Positions 40,015 to 52,290 of a stretch of 64,000 nt of DNA are shown here, in pieces. Numbering within the stretch: the first letter of the stretch is position 1; each line of letters starts with the position of its first letter. A model generated the notes under the pieces. That model ran no database searches and was not told the DNA's origin. It saw nothing but the letters and a program-made list of their open reading frames with translations. This DNA is from Dendrolimus kikuchii (Eukaryota; Arthropoda; Insecta; Lepidoptera; Lasiocampidae), in assembly GCA_019925095.2 (NCBI GenBank), contig CM034406.1, forward strand, positions 15,865,388-15,929,387, given 5' to 3'. Position numbers and translations under genes: made by a program.

Positions 40015-40653
40015 TGGTGTTCTGTGAGTCCACCGGATGGGACGCCGTCTCCTCTTTTTCCGAGCAAGTTATGTTTGCGAAGGAGGAGGCGGAACGGGAG
40101 CGTGAGCGTAATTCCCTGCTCCGCTCCCGCCAAAGGACGACGCGCCGACGCTGGAGGTCGGATAGTGACCTTCGGCCGCCGTAAGCGGGCGGCGCGGTTG
40201 GGGCCCCTAGGGGTATAGGGGTTCTCACTCACCCGTCGAGATGCGAGCGCGAGTGTTCCGCGCGCGCTCATCTCTCTTCCCGTGGGGCGCGTTACAGACC
40301 GCCCCACGCACGGATCAGACCTAGAAGTAGCCAGGGGACACGTCCTCTGGCATAGGAAGACGCCCAGTGATGGGGGCCCACGCCTGCCAGGGCACGCAGA
40401 GTTGGGAAGCCCGCATTCACGTAGTCCTGGCATAAGGCGCAGGACGGAACACCCAGGTGTTTTAGTGGATATCCCTAACTGGGGCGTGGCAATAGCGTGG
40501 CACCGGTCCTGACCAGGCACGCTAGTGCCACCCCCGATCTGGCGAACCCCACACACACACGGGTCGCGAACATCCCAGGCTTTTGTGCCTGTCGCGGCTT
40601 AGTCCTCAAATGGATTTCCCCTGGCCAAAAAAAAAAATGGTGTTCTGTGAGTC
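40015..40653 (+). mobile_element. LINE 3' end with 16-bp target duplication
   Basis: The direct repeat tggtgttctgtgagtc flanks the insert (40015-40030 and 40638-40653). The insert starts with a protein end reading KEEAERERERNSLLRSRQRT and RRRWRSDSDLRPP with stop at 40182-40184. A GC-rich 3' UTR follows, containing gtgttttagtggatatcc, then cctggcc and a poly-A tail. It is 5'-truncated. The same C-terminal and UTR signatures occur at 54417-54986. Clade not determined (possibly R1-like). Confidence 0.8.
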
Positions 40654-42640
40654 ACGTAACGCACCAACTTAAACCATCGACATCGACCATGGAAAATAAA
40701 TCGAAAGAAATCGATTTGAAAATAAATAATGTTCGACTTTATTACATTTATTTTGCTTTATTACAAAAATGGATTATTTAATATATTTAAAATGAAGTAC
40801 ATTGAAATGATGAAATATATATATATATATATAAGATAAGTTAAATTGATTATAACTTATTTATAAATAAAGTCGATTTTTCTAACAAATCGAGTTAGTA
40901 GCGAGCAGTAGGACACTAATTGATCCGTCATCGAACTGTCAAAAATAAAATAAATGCTTAGAAAGGGTAGATATAGCAGTTTATTTTTGTTTTGAAATGA
41001 CAATTATTTTTAAGTGGGTTTTGTTTTTCAAGTCTATAAAAGCGGATTTACATTGAGTCAGTTACTGAAATAAATAAATAGAGAATAGGGGAGCTGGAAC
41101 AGACAATTTAACTGAGATACTTTTTTTATAAAGTTACAGAACGTCGCAACCTCATAGATTTTGTACGAGTGTGGCTACTTATGATGTCATAAGCAGGTAC
41201 ATGTCTTGTGTAAAAGGATCCAAATAGCGCAATAATTTTTATTTGAAAAGTAATTATTTTATTATATTTTTTTAAAAAGTAATAAAATGTTATTTTAACG
41301 CTTGTTTCTTCATAAATAGAATTTCTAGAATTTATACTAACACATGTCCCCATCCCTATTCGAGGTAAGTAAGCGCTGAACCCATACTGGCATCGTGGAA
41401 GATTATTCGAAGTCTGTGCGTTGTCTCGTGAGTGCTGACTTCAATATTCCCGATTTAATTTTTTACAGTAAGCTTTCGGACTCGTATTAACGATTTTGAC
41501 TCTTTCAAACCGAAATCAACAATCGGTCAGTCGCTGACACAGTCTTGTAGGATGACAACAAAGCAGAAATCATTCATCATCCCGTTCCATTTTTATGGTC
41601 TATCCAATATAATGCTATGGCACTGCCATAAAATGCCATAGCATTAATATCTTTGTACTTTGTTTTACTGTCACTCTTCGAAACATCTGTCAAGCTTGCG
41701 GTGCAAGGTCTACAGTACAACGCATCTGGTCCCCCATCGGCCAATGAAAACGGTTCCCATAACCCTAATTGACCCTATGGTAAACAGAAGTCTGTACCCG
41801 CATGCGGGTCTTATGAAAGTAATATTATTTTTTGTATCATATAATCTTAGATCATATAAACGACATGTTATATCTCAATGCATATAATATAATTGCAGGA
41901 TTTATGCATGTATCTAGCCGGTGTATTTATAAACAGAAAATAAAAACCCCGGCCATACTGTTGTAGGTCTACGACTAACTTCAAACGCACATTTTCCTAC
42001 AGTTCTGATTTTCAACACAAACACTACTATTATTTATTTTTAACCCATATTCCAATTTTTCGACAATAAAACCGCAGCTGCTTTTCTAGTTCCCGCCAAA
42101 AATCAAATCGTTAATGTGGTTACGCGCGTCGCCGTTGTCGGGTGGATGACTCTGGTTTGCTGTAGTTGTAGCGCAATAACTAGCGAGTATGGTATTGAAC
42201 AATGGTGCGGGCTAGTGACAATAAAGTAGCTTCGCGAGTTCGGCATTAATGATTGTCTCATTACCAAAAAGCAGTACCTTTTAGCTTCTCGGTGAAACAT
42301 ATTGGTTATATTAATTTAAATATCAGTTTTGTGTGTCAAAACATAAATTTGTCTCCAATACGGTGTAATAAGGTTAACCTCCATATTGGAAGTAAACTCG
42401 TCATTGGCACAAGCAGTTCGTATTTCGTACTAATAGATGGCGTAACTTTTGATTGTAATATTGTATTGGCATGCTAAGATAATAGAAATAAGTGACATGT
42501 TTTTATTTTACAAGCGTAAAGTGAAGCTGATATTAAGATATAAACATTCGGTTAAGATTGTTATTCAAGAATTATAGTGATTTAGCGGTTTTATTTAAAG
42601 TGTAGTGTCTATCTAAACAACGTTTCTATAGTGTTGTGCG
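40654..42640. other. Intergenic, upstream of the MADF-BESS gene
   Basis: AT-rich; short (AT)n run at about 40818-40832 and a 13-bp hairpin around 41610-41646 (taatgctatggca paired with its complement). It may contain the promoter of the 42703 gene, but I see no clear core element. Confidence 0.4.
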
Positions 42641-42702
42641 TTCCAAAAAACTGTGTTATCAGTAACTAAACTGAGTAGTTTGTTCTTCTATAAATCAGCC
42701 AA

Positions 42703-43032
42703 ATGGAGTGGACAAATAAAATGACAATCGAGTTTTTAGAAGCTTTGCGATCAGAACCATATTTGTGGGATATGCGGCTAAAAATGCATAAAAATCGTGA
42801 CGCTCATAAACACGCTTGGAATCGCGTAATAAAATCTTTGTCGTTTCCGACGACTATTCATGATTTAAAGAGCAAAAAGCAGACACTAACAAGCTATTAC
42901 AGAACACATTTGAATAGAGATAGACATTTTTTGAACTCTACACCGGACAAAAATAAAACTTATGTTACAGGCTGGTTTGCCTATGAATTAATGAACAGTT
43001 TTCTTAGACCTGTTTATGACAGTTATACAGAG
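42703..43032 (+). CDS. MADF-BESS exon 1 (MADF domain)
   Basis: From ATG to donor gtaggt. Encodes the whole MADF domain and ends PVYDSYTE. The exon border falls at the same place as that of the half MADF exon at 39694, which supports common ancestry. Confidence 0.85.
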
Positions 43033-46000
43033 GTAGGTTATTCGTCTGAAAAAATATCTTTTGTTCATATTTCAGACTTATCTAATTATCATTGACGCTT
43101 TTTAAACATAAAGAATTCAACGTATAAATATACAAAATGGCCAGTAAAACATGAATTACCACATTTTAAATAAAAAATCATTTCAAATAAATTCCATCAA
43201 AATAAAAATATAATTATCTATATAAATAAAAATGAATCTTAGAAATATATGTACACGCATAACATGAGAACGACTTTACGGATTTTGATGATTTTTTTTC
43301 CGTGTGTTCGAGTGGTTCCCAGTATGATTTAGATTCACGATTGGAACCGGTAGGCGGCGCTGGAATCGGGAACTAGTTTTTTGTTTTTCAGGGCAAGACG
43401 TCTGCCATGATCTCTAGTTTTAAATAAATATTAAAAGTTCTCTAAAACCAAAACTGCATAGCGAAACATCATTTTTCGACATCGCCCCAATAATTATTTT
43501 GTTCATTTTCGTTTAAAAGATTTACATATTTCTTTACGCATCCGGCACAAACGGTGGCCGTGGCCTAGCTTAAGATTCCCACACTTTTAATTATTATATC
43601 ATCCTGATTTAGAGAGAGGATTTAATAACCGCTATATCGAGCTCTCGATATTTTAGCCCTAGTATCTGTCCCAAACTGATACTACATTGAAAACATCTGT
43701 TCCAAACACGGCGTAGAGTCTGCGCCACGAGAAATAAATAAACTAAAAGTGGTATTTCCGCTAGATAGAATTTTGTTCGTAAAGTGGTCAGGAAAAAAAT
43801 TTATAGCTTTAATTATGGAATATTTTGTATTTATTATTCAATAAATACCTACATCGATTTATCGATTAGCAAATAATTACTCTGGCAGGGTTAAGTACGG
43901 CGATTGCAGCGCCGTGTCTGCGGAGCTTTATTTGTGGCACGGACTCGGCGCGGGCGGCGTTGTATATTCGTTCTGTCGATAAAACAGCACGTCATTTTAG
44001 TTCAAAATAGAACAGATGGCAGTGCTGTACACTGTACTTACAAATGACAATTTTACAATCTCTGCAGAGATCTACTATAATTTTATCTATACCTATATAT
44101 TCGTTTTACAATGTTTATTTAATTCCGTCTAAACTCTGGTGTAGCATGGTGTCACATTTCGTAAACATACATCTCTCGAGTGTCTATTCATGTAGATTAA
44201 TATGTTGTTACAGTTATTTATAAGGGGTCATTCACAAATTACGTCACACGAATTTCATAATATTAAGACCACTCCCTCGTCCTTATGTGACTCCTCCCTC
44301 CCTAGTGTGATGTGATATCACATATTTTGCAATTTTACATCAAGAAATTATTAAATTAAAACAGCGGTTCCTAATCCTAATAGCTATGCTCATTATATAT
44401 AGAGTTGGAAATATTTTGAAAATTTCTTTAATAGTTCAAATTTCGTCTTTTATACCTTGAATATATTCGATTTTGAAATGTGACGTCAAGAAATTTTGGA
44501 ACCACCTACTACCCCTTGTCATACTTCATCGACGCCCTTCCCTCCTAGGGATGGCCCCTATATATACCCCATTATACGATACCTATTCTATTTTTCATCT
44601 AATGGATTAGTACAAGTAACTTGTGCATATTATTGCATATAGCTAGGAAGGTATGATTCTTGTGAGATATGGTCACATTTTTAAAAAACAACTACTCAAA
44701 AAAGTAGGTGGAGAGAAAATTATTGGTTGTCGTCAAAATTATCCCCCTCTATGGTGGAACTATGAAATGGAAAATTCTGATAAAAATGATGTTGCTAGAG
44801 CTCAAAAACTACTCTCAACAAAAATTGCTTTGAATTTTTTTTATGTAATGAAAAGTGGTTACCGCGGCCTGTGGATATTTGCATCACAAGTGGCGAAGCT
44901 ACGCGTTGCCAACATTTAGTATATATAGGATAGTGTGATGGGATAGGAGGACTGATATTAAACGGATGGGATATATACAGAGCGAAGTGGGTTATCGCCA
45001 TTCTCAATCATCACACTATACACGATTAGTTCAATGGTAACCGATTCACACCGATCGAGTCGACCCTAACACCTGTAATCAAGACAGTTTCGACATAGAA
45101 GTCATCGAGTAGTCTTTGAAATACGGGGTATTTCCTTTGAAACCCTTTTTTATGGTTCCGTCGCTAAACGTTATTGTTATTGGACGACTAATCCAACCAG
45201 TGGCCCAGTCCAAGGAATGTTGGATCCGTGGACTGTATATTTTTTTCCAATTTATATAAGTGACTAGTTGTGCACGCGACTTCATCCTCGTAGAATTTTT
45301 TCTGCGGAACCCTAAAAAAATGTAGCCGAAGTTACTCCTTATAACATGATCTATATGTCTGTTGACGTTGCAGTGGACTGTAGGACTGTAGAGGGTTGGT
45401 CGCTGGTTCGGGTAACCGATTTTCCGAAATGAAAACAACCGAAAACGATGCTACGGGAGGCTTCAACTTCGTTGGCGTCGGCGGGAGGGAGCTTCTTCTT
45501 ACGAACTACGAACTAAACTTAACGAACTACAAAACGAACTACTGCGAACTACAAAATGCGCCCCAAAGGCGTCCCATATTTATAGACGCTGCCTCCGCCG
45601 ACCCCTCGCTTCGTCGTAACACCCCCTTTACTTTATTTCCTTAATTTTACATATATTAAGCCTTATCTTAACTTATCACTATCATACATTTTGGTACACC
45701 CTAGATCTTAGTCTACCCAGAGGGTCCTTACACAGTTATGACCCATGGTTTTTGCTAGCGGGACGTCGTAATGGGCATTTACCTCGCCCCCCGCTTCATT
45801 AGTATAAATATAAAGCGCTGAGCGCTCTTACCGTTACCCCCCTCGGGCTTTATATTACCCGTCGCCCGTTCTCAATTAGTGCTGTGTGTCGCCCTATGGT
45901 GGGCATCATTAAATTCATCCCCCTCTCATGGCAACAGTCCAGTCGAGGTAAAACTTCTTAGGGAGCTCCCTCGAGCAAGTTGCCCCCCCGGGCTCGAGCG

Positions 46001-48461
46001 CCTTCGCTTCGCGAAGGCACTCGCCCCAAAAACCCCGGTAAAGTTGTAAGGTCTCCGGACCAACAACATAAAGTCAAGTCCAATAAAAAAAAAAACTTAC
46101 CGTTACCTCATTACAAAAACATGCGCTGTCGAGCGCGGACCTCTGCCTGCACTATCATTATGGCCTACTCGTGTTCGGAGTAGGCAGTAGTGCAGGCATA
46201 CCTCACGGATCCCGGGCTCCGGTTGCGTTCTGCACGCCTGTAACCCGGTTCCCTTTTCATGTTGAATCCCGGGCTCCAGGCGGCGTTCTGCACGCCCGTA
46301 GCCCGGTCTCATTTACCAGGATCTAATAGGGGTCCTACTTTAAATAAAAGGCAAAACGCTACAACATTTATTCCCTAGTGAGTTAAGGCTTATTAAATTT
46401 TATATATTTAATTCTTATAATTTATTTTATTTAATTTCAAATCAATAACGGTTAAAAAATAAAACTATATCTATCTCAGTCCGACCCGTCTCTTTCCTGC
46501 GCCTAACGGTCGCGTCTACATGATCTATGAGGCTTAGCAAATTATACCTATGTTCTTATCGCCTGTTTAGACGGGTCGGTGAGTTTCATACATTGTGTTC
46601 GTCGTCGTCAACAATGTCAGTGAAAGTCTCGTCAAAATCGAATTATGATCTATCTGTCAGTGAAAGTCTCGTCAAAATCGAATTATCTCCCCAGACGTTT
46701 TTCACATTTTTATTTTGACATTATGAACAGATAATTTTATTTTATTTATCTGTATAGAATACATATGGGGAAACATTATATAAGAAAAAAGTGATTATAT
46801 AGTCGAGATCAGTGACGTAGCGTGTCGTAGACGGACCCTGTATCAAAATGTGTTGGGGGGACCAAAGGAAGGGTAAAGTTTTTTTTTATAAAAGAAACAA
46901 AACATGCTCGAATTGAATTAACATAAATATATATTAGTTATTACTTATACTTAAAGCTTCTAGGAGCTAAGTTAGGCAATTGTCTCGCTTTTTTTTCGGC
47001 AAACTTATTTATCAAATCATTATATAGCCGAAGACAATTTCGGTTTTTCTAGATTTTCTGCCTCTATTATATATAATAGTAATAATAATATACAATAAAT
47101 GACAAGCCTGATAGCTGTTCCTGTTGGCCCAGCAGTTATTCTCAAAAATGTTATTAATATACAAAAGATTGTGGATAACATTTTAGGAATTTTTGCTTAC
47201 ACACTTTCGGAGCTCCGTATCATTGATACGGCTGATACGGCGATTGCTACGCCCCTGGTCGGGATATCGTACAAGCAGCTATATATGCTGTTGAAAATGG
47301 TTTAAGGCTTGTAGCAACGTCAACGTCTTTAGAGGATTTTTCAGGCGATAGCGGGGATTCCATAGACCCGCTCGTTTTTCAGATGCATTATTTTATTGTA
47401 AAGAAAATAAAGTATGAATAAAAATATAATAAAACCAAATTATTTACCTCTCTTTTATAAAGATGTAGATATTTTCTATTGTTTTGATAATTGGAGGTAA
47501 TTTTGAGAGTTTTTTCTTAACTTAAAATGCGGATATAAAGCTGCACTGATGTACAACATTCCAAGGATGACCATTATGAACCATTACAAGATAAAACGGT
47601 TATTTATAGCCGTTAGTTAATTGTTTTATATTTAATTAACTTGAGTGTTTGGCGGGAATTTGAAGGATAATATTTTTCTGTGTAGTTTCAAATACGTACA
47701 ATATTGCTTAAAGTTATTCGATTCCATAGTCGTAGAGAGTGTATGTTGCATCTTCTAAATTTTGAACTATGGTACGGACATTTTCTTAAACAACTCGAGA
47801 GCTTAAAATTTCGGGTATTTTGGATTAAATTCTTTTTAAATTTTTATAGTCAAATAACAAAAACAGATATTGATTATCTCTACGGAACTTAACATTGTAA
47901 CTACGTTAATATTTGGACATTCGTTAATCAGTATTAATTTCTTTTCAGAGTCAAGAATCAACAAAAGAATTGGAGGAAAATTCAACGAGTGAATCAAGTA
48001 TAGATCTTCTAACCAACTGTAGTCCATCAAGACATAGTGATTTAGCTTCTAAATCAAATATCGACACAATACCTAACCTAAAAAGAAAACCACTAAACGG
48101 ACCTGAATTAATACCAACTCGTGCACAAACGGTTGAAGCATTTAAACTTGTAAAACAATCTGATCAGCTGCGAGACGACGATGAATGCAGTACTTTCGGA
48201 ATACTGATAGCACAGAAATTACGCAAATTAACGGAAACAAGAAGAGACTTTATAATGGCTAGAATCAATCAAGTATTTTATGAGGAAAATATGCAAAGAG
48301 AACGTCAGTTTACTAGTCAGCATTCGATATCCTCGACTCTACCAAGACATGCTGAGAGTTCTTATATGACAATGCCAACTGAAGTTGTGTCTAATGATAA
48401 TAGTGATTATGATCAGGGATTCGTTCTCAAAGAAGAATCATGCAGTTCGTCGGACATGTAA
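42703..48461 (+). CDS. MADF-BESS-like protein, two exons, 280 residues
   Basis: Exon 1 (42703-43032, 110 codons) and exon 2 (47949-48461, 170 codons plus stop) join in phase 0 through GT at 43033 and AG at 47948. Residues 9-100 form a MADF domain: TIEFLEALRSEPYLWDMR, then AWNRVIKSLSFP, LKSKKQTLTSYYRTHL and VTGWFAYELMNSFL. The middle is Ser/Thr/Asn-rich and disordered. Residues 186-222 (DDDECSTFGILIAQKLRKLT followed by RRDFIMARINQVFYE) resemble a BESS-type or similar protein-interaction motif common behind MADF domains. MADF-BESS proteins are insect DNA-binding transcriptional regulators; the specific target is unknown. Start chosen as the first ATG of the frame. Confidence 0.85.
43225..43425. 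repeat. Interspersed repeat, family of window start
   Basis: gatttagattcacgattgga and ccggtaggcggcgctggaat match 34560-34610 and, in reverse complement, 1-60. Lies in the intron of the MADF-BESS gene. Confidence 0.6.
44219..44562. mobile_element. MITE family M3, complete copy
   Basis: Ends tataaggggtcattcacaaa and gggatggcccctata. Interior acgtcacacgaatttcat and gaaatgtgacgtcaagaaat. About 344 bp with TATA at each edge. Confidence 0.75.
44845..44925 (-). mobile_element. SINE-A/CR1 tail fragment
   Basis: gaaaagtggttaccgcggcc and gtggatatttgcatcacaag resemble the shared SINE/LINE tail. Too short to say which element it came from. Confidence 0.45.
45700..46340. repeat. GC-rich structured block, unassigned element
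   Basis: Sharp GC rise in an AT-rich intron. Holds hairpins at 46001-46020 (gccttcgc/gcgaaggc), a nested stem at 46144-46198 (tgcctgcacta and gcctactc pairing with their complements), and two direct repeats of about 60 bases, each with atcccgggctcc, cgttctgcacgcc and agcccggt/aacccggt. Composition suggests a retroelement end, but no protein motif was found. Confidence 0.55.
46617..46689 (+). repeat. 40-bp tandem duplication
   Basis: gtcagtgaaagtctcgtcaa and aatcgaattat occur twice, 40 bases apart, identical over the overlap of 33 bases. Likely replication slippage. Confidence 0.85.
46740..47940. other. Intron of the MADF-BESS gene, no element recognised
   Basis: AT-rich intron upstream of exon 2. 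Short open frames exist but have no recognisable domain or acceptor support. Confidence 0.4.
47949..48461 (+). CDS. MADF-BESS exon 2 with stop
   Basis: Acceptor atttcttttcag. Starts SQESTKELEENSTSESS and stops with TAA at 48459-48461 after EESCSSSDM. An AATAAA at 48699-48704 is a reasonable polyadenylation signal. Confidence 0.85.
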   Translation, partial: SQESTKELEENSTSESSIDLLTNCSPSRHSDLASKSNIDTIPNLKRKPLNGPELIPTRAQTVEAFKLVKQSDQLRDDDECSTFGILIAQKLRKLTETRRDFIMARINQVFYEENMQRERQFTSQHSISSTLPRHAESSYMTMPTEVVSNDNSDYDQGFVLKEESCSSSDM

Positions 48462-48704
48462 TATAAAATCTAAAAACTGATTGATAAATGAATTACATAC
48501 ACTACACCCGGCTGCGCGACTGGGGATGTTGTAATGAGACTTGAAGATACTTCGACGATATGTATTCTGTAGGGAGAGAAACAATACCTAGTATGTATTT
48601 GTGAATGCGGTAAGCTCCTATCACTACAACAGAAGAATACTAAATAAGACAATAGTCTTGTAAATTTATAACTCAATAAGCGAGCGGAAGTCAGAACAAT
48701 AAAT

Positions 48705-49790
48705 AAGGAAAAGGTATTGATTTGAGAACAGTTATTTGTACCGTGGTAATTGTGTAGGGTATAGGATATTATCCAAGTTACGTTTTTGCACGGCGATTAT
48801 TTTAAGCATATTTTGTTCATAATAGATATTAGTGGCGTAACAATAGCATGATCAAAATGTTACGCTCTCAGGATAGAAGAGAGGAGGATCCTAACATATA
48901 TCATTTTAAAATTTAGTAAAATATTTAATTAATTTATCTCTCAAAGTGTATTTACAATGTAAAGATATAGCCTGATTTTAGAACCTTAAATTTTTATTTT
49001 AACCTAATAACTCTTACTAGCCATTGGACATAGTTGTGCAAATCGGAACTATAGCGTTCAAAATAGTTTTGTATATATTACAATGACTTGACAATGCCCA
49101 TATTATATCGGTTAGTCGCATTCTCCACTTGGGCTCGTAGCTTTCATGACAGTTACCGGTCCAAAGCCTCACCTGGACACGAGACTGTATGTATGCTATA
49201 GTACTAACACGTTCCAGTAGAACTAATCCGCTAAGCCAAAATTAAGGTACACATAAAATGGTTTCAAATCGCATGTTCTTATAAGTGCATAGAATATTCA
49301 AGTTATTTATCTTTAAAAAGTACCTGTTTGTGCAAAGAAAAGCGGTGGACCACAGACGCACCACCATGTGGCGCATACTTCCAAGGTCTACGTCTAGAAG
49401 TGGACATGGATTGCCTAAAGAAGTATATATTGTTAAAAATATTTGTAAAAAATATCTTAAAACTGTCATCTGTATGTTAGTTTTAGTTTGCATAATTACT
49501 TCTAATTTTATATAAGATTGCCAGAGCTTTCTTATATTCGTCCTACATGTCAGGCCAACGGGTACAGACCCAGACGGCTTGTTATGCACTCAAAAGATCT
49601 TGGAGCGGAATCCGTATTTCAGCGTTAAATTGTACTCTTGTGAATGTGCCGAAACAGTCGCCGCTGTTATAATTTGCACATCTTTATCAAACGGCCAATG
49701 GACAATTTTAATTGTCAATAAGTCAACCCATAGCAGCGACTTGTTCAGTGCATTGGTCCAACGTATATGGGTCCTGCTAGTCGTCTGGTT
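48705..49790. other. Intergenic, no gene recognised
   Basis: No coding motif, RNA gene or repeat edge identified. Confidence 0.35.
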
Positions 49791-49889
49791 ATAACTGGGC
49801 GACTAGACACTTCGAACGTATATAGCAGGATTTACAGCTACAGCCGATTTCACGGTACGGGCCACGCCATTTTCTCGCAACACTGGCTA

Positions 49890-50228
49890 ATATCGATGAA
49901 AGAAATACCCGGAAGTTTTAGTGGATATTCCGGTCGGTTGTTTCCCGTCGGAGTCCGGTTTTGGATCGACCGGATCCCGGTAGAACCGGACCGATGAGTC
50001 TTTGACCGCCGCCAGCTAGACCTTGCGAAATTCGTCAACTTCCGGTTTCTTGTCGCCCTGGCATAAATTGAGAAAACGAACATTGGAGGATGTTAATGGA
50101 TATCACCGATCCGGGTGGTGAAGCATTCCTTCGGAGGTGCTATTACCTACCCAGCGCGTGAATCTCACACTCCCTGGATTCATCCGTGATGGGCAGTATT
50201 CAAACTGATTTTCCCTCGCCAAAAAAAG
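49890..50228 (+). mobile_element. LINE 3' UTR remnant
   Basis: ccggaagttttagtggatat matches the 3' UTR motif at 40456 and 54777. It ends ttttccctcgccaaaaaaa, as at 40620 and 54960. No target duplication found; left end uncertain. Confidence 0.6.
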
Positions 50229-50604
50229 ACCTGCGAGTTCCACACACTCACATTATCAGTTTGCTAAGGAAGAATTATGTAGCTACGCAACTGATAAAGA
50301 TTATGACATATTTTAAATCGGATGTTTGATAAATTGTGTAAATGTTTTGTCAAGCTTAAAAATAAATCTGTAGTGTTTAGAATAAACCTTTATTCAAATT
50401 TGTACCGTTTTACTTTGTTATGTCCTATTTTGTACAAAATGTGTCCTAATTTGTTACAAAATTAAGTACTTAAACCTTAATTGACCTTCATTTGGTACGA
50501 AACTAACTCCGTGCTCCACACACTTCTATATCACCATGAGTACAAACCTTATGGCCCCCTTGCTACACTTGGGATAATGTTATTAATGAATATATCCAAA
50601 TGCG

Positions 50605-50770
50605 ACTTAGCGTTAAAAATAACGATATTATCGATTAGCTACATTAATGTATATACACGAGTTATTTGTCAATGTTTAAACGTCATCAACAATGTTGCAT
50701 CTCAAATAACACATTAAACCCTTGGCTTCATCTGCGTGACACAGTCACTAAAATTATCTCAGACAAAAAA
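50605..50770 (+). repeat. Repeat family R6, uninterrupted
   Basis: gcgttaaaaataacgatatt, acattaatgtatatacac and catctgcgtgacacagtcac. Serves as the intact reference for the split copy at 25698-26500. Confidence 0.65.
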
Positions 50771-51640
50771 TAACACCTTGAAATCCGTGGTGCACGCTAG
50801 ACCTAATAACTATAATTGCTACGCAAATAGCACTATGATCGTTAAGTATGAATGAGTGAATATGCTTTATTGTGTTTTAAAAGATACAGTTTTAACAGAA
50901 ATAAAATTTTGCAATAGAATATTCCGTCTTACCGCTATTAGCGATTTCTTCCAGACGACCTTTTTTGGATGGGTAAGAAGTTTGATAAGAACAGACGTGT
51001 GTTGTTTTATTTACGCTTTACAGACTCAGTACCTTGTAATAAAAAAATAATAAATACATACATATATTAATAAAATATAAAAATTATACTAATATATGTA
51101 AGTAAATAAAATATTATACAATACACTTACATAAATAAGATAAAACGAGAAAAAAGTTAATATAAAGAATAACTGCTTCATCCTTAAATTGAGCTATTTA
51201 ATGATAGGTTTAATCCTTCACAAGTCTTATTAAAAATAGACAGTGACTTTAGTTTGATATTAACAAGGAAGTACCTAATTTTATAAGTCTATCTGGTCTC
51301 TAGGTTTGGCTTTTTCATAAAAAAAAGGTTTGGCTCTAGACTTGTTTATTCTACATATATTATAACATAATACGTGTGTGTGTTTATTTGTCGATTTATT
51401 TAGGTTACAGAGAAAGTAACAAAAAACAATAGAATCATATAATTTAGTTGTTTATTAAATTATTTTAAGGCATTTCCTACACATCTTATTGTCCTGAATC
51501 CTGAACATACACTCGCATGTATATTCTTCGGATCCAGTCGGATTTTAATGCTAAAATAAAGATGATGGATATCTATCTACTTACGACGATCTTGACAAAC
51601 TTTCGCGTCATCTACTTTCATTAATCTTTTCATACATGCA
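50771..51640. other. Intergenic, no gene recognised
   Basis: AT-rich; no supported feature. Confidence 0.35.
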
Positions 51641-51643
51641 CGT

Positions 51644-51862
51644 TTATTTGAGGTACTTTTTACCTTTCTTTAATACTTCCGCAATTTGATCATGGTGTGT
51701 ATGTCGCGGTTTACCGGCGTCAACTCTAACATTCACAATGCTGTCATACACTTTTGTGATTCTACTTTCAACCATTCTCTCACGTTTCCTTAAATCAAGT
51801 GTTAAATTATCGGCTTCTGTTGCATTTATGTGTAACACAGCAAATTTATTAAGTAGACACAA
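51644..51862 (-). pseudogene. RTE-like LINE C-terminal fragment
   Basis: Minus-strand frame reads RERMVESRITKVYDSIVNVR and GKPRHTHHDQIAEVLKKGKK, parallel to the + strand fragment at 24150-24270 (ERMHDERMTKQIYN...GRPRHTFHDQ). Diverged and isolated. Confidence 0.65.
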
Positions 51863-52051
51863 TTAAAGCGTGTCTAAAATTATGGAAATAATCTGTAGAT
51901 ACTAATAATTATATAAAGGTAAATGTGCGTCTGTTAACAGTATACTAGTAGCTCTACTAGAAATTCTCCTGTAAACGGGGTTTTTAGTGTCGTGTGCCTT
52001 AATTTACCCAGCCTAACATAATAAGATCATAGGACAATGGAATAGGACAAA

Positions 52052-52290
52052 TAAAAGCTCACCGCCTCCGCTGGCTCAGTCACGTAGAAAGGATGGGAGA
52101 GGATCGCACCGTGAGGAAATCATATTTCTGACGGCCGTCCCAAATATCGCTGGAAGGACAGAGTGGAGGCTGACCTGTCGGAGCTAGGAGCCAATAATTA
52201 GCAAGAAACCGCACAGGACAGAGAAAAGTGGCATGCTCTCGTTTCGGAGTCCAAGACCCACTTTGGGTCGCTTATTACCAAAATGTTTGA
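52052..52290 (+). pseudogene. LINE reverse-transcriptase C-terminal fragment
   Basis: Across frameshifts it reads HRLRWLSHVERMGEDRTVRK, then YRWKDRVEADLSELGA and AQDREKWHALVSESKTHFGS. These are common C-terminal phrases of insect LINE ORF2 proteins, distinct from the RTE-like family above. Confidence 0.65.

Noticed and set aside
39777..40556. A 259-codon minus-strand open frame
   Set aside because: It crosses MITE M2 and the GC-rich 3' UTR of a LINE on the other strand. No domain is seen; high GC explains the long open frame.
46527..46718. A 63-codon open frame
   Set aside because: It consists largely of the 40-bp tandem duplication and has no start context, domain or splice support.
47099..47305. 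A 68-codon frame in the MADF-BESS intron
   Set aside because: No recognisable domain and no splice signals placing it between the two exons.
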